Positions 6,362 to 11,269 of a stretch of 11,269 nt of DNA are shown one piece after another. This stretch comes from an uncultured Clostridia bacterium (GTDB lineage Bacteria; Bacillota_A; Clostridia; Oscillospirales; Oscillospiraceae). The stretch covers positions 1 through 11,269 of the forward strand of contig CAMVIC010000035.1 in assembly GCA_947167435.1 (NCBI GenBank), in the 5' to 3' direction. The notes beneath the pieces were generated by a model that was not told the DNA's origin, searched no databases, and saw nothing but the letters and a program-made list of their open reading frames with translations. The first letter of the stretch is position 1, and each line of letters begins with the position of its first letter. The position numbers were made by a program, and so were the translations under genes.

Positions 6362-8119
6362 TCAGATTTCGTACTTCTGCGTGTACTCCTCATAGAGGGA
6401 ATCGAAGTTGTGGGAATGCAGCTCCTTCAGATTGATCACATAGCTGTGGGTGTCGTACTCATCGGCATGCAGCTCGATCATGGCGATGGCCAGATTGGAG
6501 CAGTGGTCGGCCACACGCTCGAAGTTTGTGAGCAGGTCGTTGAAGACGAAGCCGCCGGTCAGGGAGCACTCCCCTCTCTGCAGCCGGTCCACATGGCGCA
6601 TTTTCATCTCGTCGCAGAGGATGTCGATGCGCTCCTCCAGCGGCTCCACCCGATAGGCCCGGTCCAGGTCCTCCTCGATGAAGCAGTCCACCGCCAGGTT
6701 CAGAATCTCCTTCAGCGCCCCGGTCAGCACTTCCAGCTCCTTGCCGGCCTCGCCGCTGAACTGCAGCTTCTTCTCGTGCACCTCCCGGGCCACCTCGGCG
6801 ATGTTCATGGCGTGGTCGCCGATTCGCTCGAAGTCGGAGAGGGTGTGCAGATACTTGGATACGCTCTCGTTCTGCTGCTTGTTCAGCTCGTGGGTGTTCA
6901 GCTTGACCAGATAGGTGCCCAGCTTGTCCTCATAGCGGTCGATCAGGTCTTCGGTCTGCTCCACCTTATGCAGGGTCTCCTCCTTGTAAGTGTCCAGCAA
7001 GCCCATGGCGCGCAGCAGATTCTCCCGGGCGGTGCGGGCCATGGAGTTGACGGTCAGGCGGCTCTGCTCCACGGCCAGGGCCGGGTGCTGCAGAAAGCGC
7101 TCGCCCAGCCGGCCCGGCTCGGCGTAGGCGGGTTTCTCCTCCTCGCTCTCGGTGACCAGGGGATTGACCAGCTTTGCCAGCAGCCCGGGGAAGGGCGCCA
7201 GCACCAACGCCGTCGCCACGCGGAAGATGGTGTTCACCGCGGCGACCGAGACCGGATTCACCACCCAGCCGTCCAGGCCGAAGTGGAAAATTCCGTTCAG
7301 AAGATAGTAGAGGGTGCCGAAGATGATCACGCCCAGGATCTCGATCACCAGATAGGAGAAGGCGGCCCGGCGTCCGTCGGCCTTGGCGCCCAGGGAAGAG
7401 AGCAGCACGGGCACGGAGGAGCCGATGGCGATACCCAGAATCAGCGGATAGGCGGTGGCAAAGGTGACGGCGCCGGTCAGAGACAGCGCCTGCAGAATAC
7501 CCACGGCGGCAGAGGCGCTCTGCAGCACGGCGGTGAAGGCAGCGCCCACCAGAATGCCCAGCAGGGGGTGGGAGAAGGAGGTAAGCAGATTGATAAACTG
7601 GGGGTCGCTGCGCAGGGGGGCCACCGCGCCGCTCATGGTCTGCATGCCGAACATCAGCACCGCAAAGCCCAGCATGATATCCCCAACGTGGTGGTGCGCC
7701 TGCTTTTTGGAGAACATGCGCAGGACAATGCCGATCACGGCCACCAGGGCCGACAGGGTGGAGGTGGACAGCAGAGAGGCCCAGCCGCTCTCGCCGCCCA
7801 GGCTGGACATGGCGATAATCCAGCCGGTGATGCTGGTGCCCACCAGGGCGCCGTGAATGACGGAGATGGCCTGGTCCAGCTTCATCATGCCGGAGTTCAC
7901 AAAGCCCACCACCATCACCGAAGTGGCGGAGGAGGACTGGATCACGGCCGTCACGCCTGCACCCAGCAGCGTCCCGCGCAGCGGGGTTCCCGAAAGCCGG
8001 TAAAGCACCAGCTCCATCCGGTTGCCGGCGACCTTTTTCAGCCCGTCTCCCATCAGGCTCATGCCGAAGAGGAAGAGGGCGATGCCGCCCAGCAGCGTGA
8101 TAATATTCGCAATTGACAA
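6362..8119 (-). CDS. Na/Pi cotransporter family protein with C-terminal PhoU domain
   Basis: A 585-aa inner-membrane protein of the Na+/phosphate cotransporter (NptA/PF02690) family. The membrane part (about 1-315) holds the two inverted Na/Pi repeats, each with its QSS-type signature: TAVIQSSSATS around Gln61 and TAVLQSASAA around Gln200, plus GTSITGW at 94-100. A cytoplasmic helical PhoU-like region (about 345-560) carries two copies of the metal-binding helix motif, DFERIGDH (429-436) and NFERVADH (532-539). This single-protein arrangement is common in Clostridia and is usually linked to phosphate transport, although substrates of such fusions are not all proven. The start is a TTG at 8119: AGGAG lies about ten bases upstream, an in-frame TGA is nearby, and the next Met is inside the first helix. 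It is monocistronic, with its own promoter and two terminators. Confidence 0.92.
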   Translation of the reverse strand: MSIANIITLLGGIALFLFGMSLMGDGLKKVAGNRMELVLYRLSGTPLRGTLLGAGVTAVIQSSSATSVMVVGFVNSGMMKLDQAISVIHGALVGTSITGWIIAMSSLGGESGWASLLSTSTLSALVAVIGIVLRMFSKKQAHHHVGDIMLGFAVLMFGMQTMSGAVAPLRSDPQFINLLTSFSHPLLGILVGAAFTAVLQSASAAVGILQALSLTGAVTFATAYPLILGIAIGSSVPVLLSSLGAKADGRRAAFSYLVIEILGVIIFGTLYYLLNGIFHFGLDGWVVNPVSVAAVNTIFRVATALVLAPFPGLLAKLVNPLVTESEEEKPAYAEPGRLGERFLQHPALAVEQSRLTVNSMARTARENLLRAMGLLDTYKEETLHKVEQTEDLIDRYEDKLGTYLVKLNTHELNKQQNESVSKYLHTLSDFERIGDHAMNIAEVAREVHEKKLQFSGEAGKELEVLTGALKEILNLAVDCFIEEDLDRAYRVEPLEERIDILCDEMKMRHVDRLQRGECSLTGGFVFNDLLTNFERVADHCSNLAIAMIELHADEYDTHSYVINLKELHSHNFDSLYEEYTQKYEI

Positions 8120-8160
8120 AAATCTTCAACTCCTGTTTTCTGATCTTTTCATGCCATTGT

Positions 8161-8189
8161 ATTTTACCATAGTCTGCCCGTTTCAGCAA
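8161..8189 (-). promoter_or_regulatory. Probable promoter of the Na/Pi transporter gene
   Basis: On the minus strand: TTGCTG (8189-8184), a 17-bp spacer and TAAAAT (8166-8161). It is divergent from the promoter at 8250-8278. No Pho-box-like repeat was recognised next to it. Confidence 0.55.
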
Positions 8190-8249
8190 TTGTGGAAGCC
8201 GCTAAGTTTTTGGGGGATGCCGCAACCGCTTTCCGGCCGTTATTCCCAA

Positions 8250-8278
8250 TTGCATTTTGTTTTCCTCCGGGGTAGAAT
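8250..8278 (+). promoter_or_regulatory. Probable promoter of the RluA-type gene
   Basis: TTGCAT (8250-8255), a 17-bp spacer and TAGAAT (8273-8278). Transcription would begin near 8285, only about nine bases before the ATG at 8294, so the mRNA would be nearly leaderless, with GGTGAT as the only possible ribosome binding site. Confidence 0.5.
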
Positions 8279-8293
8279 GGCCCCGGTGATGCT

Positions 8294-8947
8294 ATGCAGA
8301 TACAGGTTTTATACGAAGATCAGGCGCTTCTGGTCTGCCTCAAGCCCGCCTGCGTCTCTTCCGAGGAGCCGGGGCTGCCGGAGCTGCTGCGCGCCTCTGG
8401 AGCGCGGGAGACCGTTCTCTGTGTCCACCGGCTGGATCTGGCCGCGGCAGGCGTCATGGTCTATGCCAGGACGAAGGAGGCCGCAGCCGCGCTCTCCCGT
8501 CAGATCGGCGACGGGCGCTTTTCCAAGGGCTATCTGGCCGTGGTCCAGGGGCGCAGCGAAGACAGGGCCCTGCTGCGGGACCTGCTTTTCCGGGACGCGG
8601 CGAAGAACAAGTCCTATGTGGTCAGACGGCCGCGCAAAGGGGTGCGGGAGGCGGAGCTTCAATATGAGACGCTTGCGCGAAGCGGGGAGCTGAGCCTTGT
8701 GCGCATCCGGCTGAAAACCGGCCGGACCCACCAGATCCGCGTGCAGTTTGCCTCCCGGGGCCTGCCCCTGGCGGGAGACCGGAAATACGGCAGCAGCCTC
8801 AGAGACTGCGGCCTGGCCCTCTGGTCGGAGGAACTGCGCTTTCTCCACCCGACCACCGGGGAGCCGCTGCGCTTTTCCGCCCCGCCGCCGCAGCTTTTTC
8901 CCTGGACGGTCTTCGCTGCGGATCTCGCAGACGGGCAGATCGAATAA
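8294..8947 (+). CDS. RluA-family RNA pseudouridine synthase (short form)
   Basis: A 217-aa enzyme that isomerises uridine to pseudouridine in rRNA or tRNA. The catalytic Asp48 is in VHRLDLAAAGVMV (44-56), KGYLAVVQG (78-86) follows, and LKTGRTHQIRVQF (140-152) is the conserved RNA/active-site motif, followed by GLPLAGDRKYG (156-166). There is no N-terminal S4 domain, as in short RluA-like forms. The segment after the catalytic Asp reads LAAAG instead of the usual xxTSG or xxTTG, an unusual variant, but Asp, HRL and GRTHQIR are intact, so activity is likely. The RNA target cannot be named. The start at 8294 gives the expected N-terminus (VLYEDQALLVCLKP). The gene is divergent from the Na/Pi transporter and followed by a hairpin-rich region. 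Confidence 0.88.
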   Translation: MQIQVLYEDQALLVCLKPACVSSEEPGLPELLRASGARETVLCVHRLDLAAAGVMVYARTKEAAAALSRQIGDGRFSKGYLAVVQGRSEDRALLRDLLFRDAAKNKSYVVRRPRKGVREAELQYETLARSGELSLVRIRLKTGRTHQIRVQFASRGLPLAGDRKYGSSLRDCGLALWSEELRFLHPTTGEPLRFSAPPPQLFPWTVFAADLADGQIE

Positions 8948-8992
8948 TGCCTGCCGCTCCCACCCGGCAAAGCCCTTGCCTTTCCCGACAAC

Positions 8993-9026
8993 AAAACGCC
9001 TCCGGACGCAAGGTCCGGAGGTGTTT
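8993..9026. terminator. Terminator-like palindrome, copy 1
   Basis: AAACGCCTCCGGAC (8994-9007), a 5-nt loop and the matching arm at 9013-9026, with one G-T wobble. It ends in a short T run on either strand. It follows the RluA-type gene by 46 bp. Its left arm and loop start (8993-9010, 18 bases) are identical to 9224-9241 in copy 2. Confidence 0.6.
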
Positions 9027-9221
9027 CAGCTTGCAGCCAATCCTTTATAAAACTGTTTTTGCCGTAGCTTTGCCACGGCAAAAACACCCTGAGGCGGCTG
9101 CAAAGCGCCGCCCTCGCGCCGACCAACGAGGCGTCAGCTGAGGCGATGGAGCGCGAGTAACTCAAATGAAAGCCCAGCGGAGCGGGTTTCATTTGAGAGG
9201 GTGTCGATCTTGTCGACACCC
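9027..9221. repeat. Multi-hairpin intergenic element between two terminator copies
   Basis: No credible gene lies in 8948-9274. Instead the stretch folds into consecutive hairpins: GTTTTTGCCGT (9055-9065) with 9075-9085, 11 bp perfect; GGCGGC (9093-9098) with GCCGCC (9107-9112); CTCGCGC (9113-9119) with GCGCGAG (9151-9157), enclosing a TCAGCTGA palindrome; CTCAAATGAAA (9161-9171) with 9187-9197, 11 bp; and GAGGGTGTCGA-type arms (9197-9207) with 9213-9223, 11 bp. With the bordering palindromes, the 266-bp block 8993-9258 has 15-bp perfect inverted ends. This looks like a dispersed intergenic repeat (REP/MITE-like) or a structured RNA; which one is not decided by the sequence. No target-site duplication was found. 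Confidence 0.55.
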
Positions 9222-9260
9222 TCAAAACGCCTCCGGACGCAGTGTCCGGAGGCGTTTTGA
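9222..9260. terminator. Terminator-like palindrome, copy 2 (bidirectional)
   Basis: A perfect 17-bp stem (9222-9238 with 9244-9260, core CGCCTCCGGAC) and a 5-nt loop, with TTTT on the descending arm for both strands. It stands 14 bp beyond the stop of the minus-strand zinc-ribbon gene and can end transcription from both sides. Confidence 0.75.
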
Positions 9261-9274
9261 AAAGCTGATTTAGA

Positions 9275-9517
9275 TCAGCCGACGGATTTTTCCAGCCAGG
9301 CGGTGACCTTGCCCAGGTCCAGGTCAAGACCGCCGGAGATCAGAGACGCAGACTCCGTCAGCGTCAGCTGCTTCAGCCGCTCGTAGTTGCTCATGCCTGC
9401 CGTGGTGGCAGGGCCCATGTTTCTGCCTTCGATATATCCGCACTCATAGCACATGTAAAGGTCGATTTTCCGATGACCGTCCAGGGTCATCTCCGCGCCG
9501 CAGCGAGGGCACTTCAT
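9275..9517 (-). CDS. Small zinc-ribbon protein of unknown function
   Basis: An 80-aa cytoplasmic protein. The first 30 residues form a four-Cys zinc ribbon: CPRC (Cys3, Cys6) and CYEC (Cys23, Cys26), with hydrophobic residues between. The remaining 50 residues are predicted helical and hold nothing I recognise. Such solitary ribbons are widespread in Clostridia and are often nucleic-acid or protein adaptors, but no function can be given here. The ATG at 9517 is chosen over the in-frame TTG two codons upstream, because GGAGG lies eight bases before the ATG and only two before the TTG. The gene has its own strong promoter and is divergent from prmA. Its stop codon lies in a small GCTGAT-ttag-ATCAGC hairpin (9264-9279). 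Confidence 0.75.
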   Translation of the reverse strand: MKCPRCGAEMTLDGHRKIDLYMCYECGYIEGRNMGPATTAGMSNYERLKQLTLTESASLISGGLDLDLGKVTAWLEKSVG

Positions 9518-9583
9518 ACACAATTCCTCCCGTTAACCGGCATCCGCGCGCCGTTGATCGTTAAGCATTTAACTTACAATACA

Positions 9584-9612
9584 ATCCTAGCACCGCGTTA
9601 TCCGTTTGTCAA
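9584..9612 (-). promoter_or_regulatory. Promoter of the zinc-ribbon gene
   Basis: On the minus strand: TTGACA (9612-9607), a 17-bp spacer and TAGGAT (9589-9584). The leader of about 60 nt contains a short dyad, GTTAA-atgc-TTAAC (9560-9573), just after the expected start site, a possible small operator. Confidence 0.7.
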
Positions 9613-9651
9613 TAGCCGGGCTTCCGTTTTTCCCCTTTTTCCGCCCGTCTC

Positions 9652-9680
9652 TGGACAATCCGCCGCTCCGGTATTACAAT
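9652..9680 (+). promoter_or_regulatory. Probable promoter of prmA
   Basis: TGGACA (9652-9657), a 17-bp spacer and TACAAT (9675-9680), each hexamer one base from consensus. The leader is short and carries AAGGAG at 9697-9702, seven bases before the ATG. It is divergent from the zinc-ribbon promoter, with about 40 bp between the two -35 boxes. Confidence 0.7.
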
Positions 9681-9709
9681 AACCACATCATGAAAAAAGG
9701 AGTATTCGT

Positions 9710-10633
9710 ATGCGATATTGGGAAGTGATCGTCGACACGCCGCCGGAGGAACTGGACAGGCGCTGCGAGGAGATGAGCGCCATGGGCGTGGACGGCTTCG
9801 TGATTGAAAACGAGGCGGATTTTCAGGATTTCCTGGAGCACAACCACCAGTATTGGGACTATGTGGACCGGGAACTGGAAGAGCGCTTTGCGGGCGTCAG
9901 CCGCATCAAGTGCTACCTGACCGACGACGAGGCCGGGCAGGACAGTCTGCGCCGGATCCGCGCCGCCTACGGAGAGGTCAGCGTAAAGCCGGTAGAGGAC
10001 AGCGACTGGGAAAACAACTGGCGGGAATACTATAAGCCCATTGAGGTGGGCGAGCGCCTTGTGGTGGTGCCGGAATGGGAAGACGTGCCGGAGGACGGCC
10101 GTACTCCCCTGCGGCTGGACCCGGGTCTGATCTTCGGCACCGGCAGCCACCCCACCACCCGCATGTGCCTGGCGGAGCTCGAGAGTTATGTAAACTCTGA
10201 GGCAGAAGTGCTGGACCTAGGCTGCGGCAGCGGCATTCTGGGCATCGGCGCACTGGTGCTGGGGGCGAAGCGGTGTCTTGGCTGCGACATCGACCCCAAG
10301 GCGCCGGACGTGGTCCGCTCCAACGGGGCGCTGAACGGCATCGGGCCGGACCGGCTGCAGGCCTGCGCCGGTGACATCCTCAGCGACGCAGGGCTCCGCC
10401 GCTCCTTCGGCAGCGGCTACGATCTGGTGCTGGCCAACATCGTATCCGACGTGATCATCCCGCTTTCCAATTATGTAAAATATTTTATGTCAACTAGCGG
10501 GGTGTTTATCTGCTCCGGCATCATCGACGGCCGACAGGACGAGGTCCGTGCCGCGCTGGAGCGGGCCGGGCTTCGCATCGTGAATCATCGCTGCGAGGAG
10601 GAATGGCACTGCTTTACCGCCGTGCGGGCGTGA
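9710..10633 (+). CDS. prmA: Ribosomal protein L11 methyltransferase
   Basis: A 307-aa SAM-dependent enzyme that tri-methylates Lys residues and the N-terminal amine of ribosomal protein L11 in the cytoplasm. The N-terminal substrate-recognition domain (about 1-95) is followed by the linker with WENNWREYYKP (100-110). Next comes the PrmA signature DPGLIFGTGSHPTT (137-150), then motif I VLDLGCGSGILGIG (167-180), CDIDPKA (192-198) at the SAM-ribose acidic position, and LANIVSDVI (241-249) as the catalytic Asn motif. Length and order are typical. In Clostridia prmA is often followed by the 16S rRNA methyltransferase gene rsmE; here the next gene is convergent and unrelated, so prmA stands alone. 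No convincing terminator follows; a weak 10-bp hairpin (10643-10652 with 10666-10675) has no T tract. Confidence 0.94.
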   Translation: MRYWEVIVDTPPEELDRRCEEMSAMGVDGFVIENEADFQDFLEHNHQYWDYVDRELEERFAGVSRIKCYLTDDEAGQDSLRRIRAAYGEVSVKPVEDSDWENNWREYYKPIEVGERLVVVPEWEDVPEDGRTPLRLDPGLIFGTGSHPTTRMCLAELESYVNSEAEVLDLGCGSGILGIGALVLGAKRCLGCDIDPKAPDVVRSNGALNGIGPDRLQACAGDILSDAGLRRSFGSGYDLVLANIVSDVIIPLSNYVKYFMSTSGVFICSGIIDGRQDEVRAALERAGLRIVNHRCEEEWHCFTAVRA

Positions 10634-10634
10634 C

Positions 10635-10657
10635 AGTTTTCAGTTTTGAGTTTTCAG
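10635..10657. repeat. Three tandem 7-bp units (AGTTTTC/G)
   Basis: AGTTTTC, AGTTTTG, AGTTTTC and a further AG lie directly after the prmA stop. The second and third units also form the left arm of a weak hairpin with 10666-10675. Nothing else is recognised in 10634-10723. Confidence 0.5.
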
Positions 10658-10723
10658 CCTGCAACAACTCAGAACGGATTGTCACACCGACGCAAGAAGT
10701 GAAAAAACTGCCTATTTTACGCC

Positions 10724-11269
10724 TCACTGCAGCGGTAGGCATTCACCCTCGGTCACGCCGCCCTCGCCGAATGCATCCACTGCGGCATAATATGTCTGTC
10801 CAGCGTTGAGCATGGTGAGCAGCACCTCGGCCTGCCCGCAGACCATGTGGCTGCTGTACAGCTTATCCGGGGCAATGCCGTAACGGACATTATATCCGGT
10901 GGCACGGTCGACGGCTTTCCAGCTGAGCTTTGCGGTCAGTGCGTCGGGTCTCTCAACATCAAATGCTTTGACGGCTTCGGGCGCAGGCTCATTGCCAAGC
11001 CCGAACACGCGCAGGCCGGAGAGCGCAAAGGGCTCGTCGTAAGGCAGCTTCTCAGCTGTGACACGCACATAGCGCAGCTTTAGTCCGTCCAGCTCGATAT
11101 AGTCATGGGGAAGATTTGTTTCGGCACCGCGTTTGTCAGCGAGGGAAAACCACGCGCTGCCGTCTGCACTGCCCTCGAGCAGATACCGAGTGCGGAGCGT
11201 GGGATCGGGGTCGATGTAGCGATTGGAGGTGTAGACGTTGGAGCGCAGAGATTTGTCCACCTCCAGCAT
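10724..11269 (-). CDS. C-terminal part of a probable secreted glycoside hydrolase (discoidin-like plus FnIII-like domains)
   Basis: Only the last 181 residues are in the window; the gene continues past 11269, so the Met at the edge is not a real start. Visible residues about 1-93 match a discoidin/F5-8C-like (CBM32-type) fold: RYLLEGSADGSAWFSLAD, LPHDYIEL, LRYVRVTAEKLPY and FALSGLRVFG. Residues about 96-178 match a fibronectin III-like domain: AKLSWKAVDRATGYNVRYG, KLYSSHMV, then LNAGQTYYAAVDAFGEGG. This tail resembles the C-terminus of some Clostridia and Bacteroidetes family-43-like glycoside hydrolases, but the catalytic domain is absent here, so enzyme class and substrate are inference. 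It is convergent with prmA and no clear terminator follows its stop. Confidence 0.65.
   Translation of the reverse strand: MLEVDKSLRSNVYTSNRYIDPDPTLRTRYLLEGSADGSAWFSLADKRGAETNLPHDYIELDGLKLRYVRVTAEKLPYDEPFALSGLRVFGLGNEPAPEAVKAFDVERPDALTAKLSWKAVDRATGYNVRYGIAPDKLYSSHMVCGQAEVLLTMLNAGQTYYAAVDAFGEGGVTEGECLPLQ

Noticed and set aside
6410..8116. A 568-codon open frame on the + strand opposite the Na/Pi transporter
   Set aside because: The translation is a run of Gln, His, Gly and Val without any fold signal. It is the antisense shadow of a well-supported membrane protein.
8947..9141. Short open frames between the RluA-type gene and the zinc-ribbon gene
   Set aside because: They run through the hairpins, lack ribosome binding sites and have no recognisable protein features.
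8993..9258. Calling the hairpin-chain block a proven MITE
   Set aside because: The inverted ends arise because each end is itself a palindrome, and no target-site duplication is visible. Copy number in the genome is unknown.

Overview
The window looks like chromosomal DNA from a GC-rich, anaerobic, gut-type Clostridia member (Bacillota, probably Oscillospiraceae/Ruminococcaceae). The reasons are strong GGAGG-type ribosome binding sites, near-consensus TTGACA/TATAAT promoters, a secreted clostripain-family (C11) protease, a Na/Pi cotransporter fused to a PhoU domain, and a Cys-type glutathione peroxidase. This placement is inference from gene content and base composition; no rRNA or other taxonomic marker is present.

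Layout. 1-1758: a tRNA-dihydrouridine synthase, then a glutathione peroxidase with its own strong promoter, an OhrR/MarR-like palindrome over its -10 box, and a clear terminator. 1859-6134: a block of exported proteases on the + strand, made of a 768-aa C11 cysteine peptidase, a trypsin/V8-like serine protease, and a diverged tandem copy of it that has lost about 172 bp and is split into two frames. The block ends at a strong terminator. 6158-6269: an array of eight 14-bp AT-rich tandem repeats (about 12% GC) in an otherwise GC-rich region, lying between convergent transcription units. 6290-8189: a minus-strand Na/Pi cotransporter with a TTG start and two terminators. 8250-8947: a short RluA-family pseudouridine synthase transcribed divergently from it. 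8993-9260: a 266-bp non-coding element made of a chain of hairpins and bracketed by two copies of the same terminator-like palindrome. 9275-9612: a small zinc-ribbon protein (minus strand). 9652-10633: prmA, divergent from it. 10724-11269: the C-terminal end of a minus-strand, probably secreted, carbohydrate-active enzyme (discoidin-like plus fibronectin III-like domains) that runs off the window.

Functionally this is a mix of housekeeping RNA and ribosome modification (Dus, RluA-type, PrmA), peroxide defence, phosphate transport, and extracellular degradation of protein and polysaccharide. No phage, CRISPR, toxin-antitoxin or defence operon is visible. The parts least explained by known gene families are the 14-bp repeat array, the multi-hairpin intergenic element, and the tandem protease pair, whose upstream leader appears better conserved than the mature protein.
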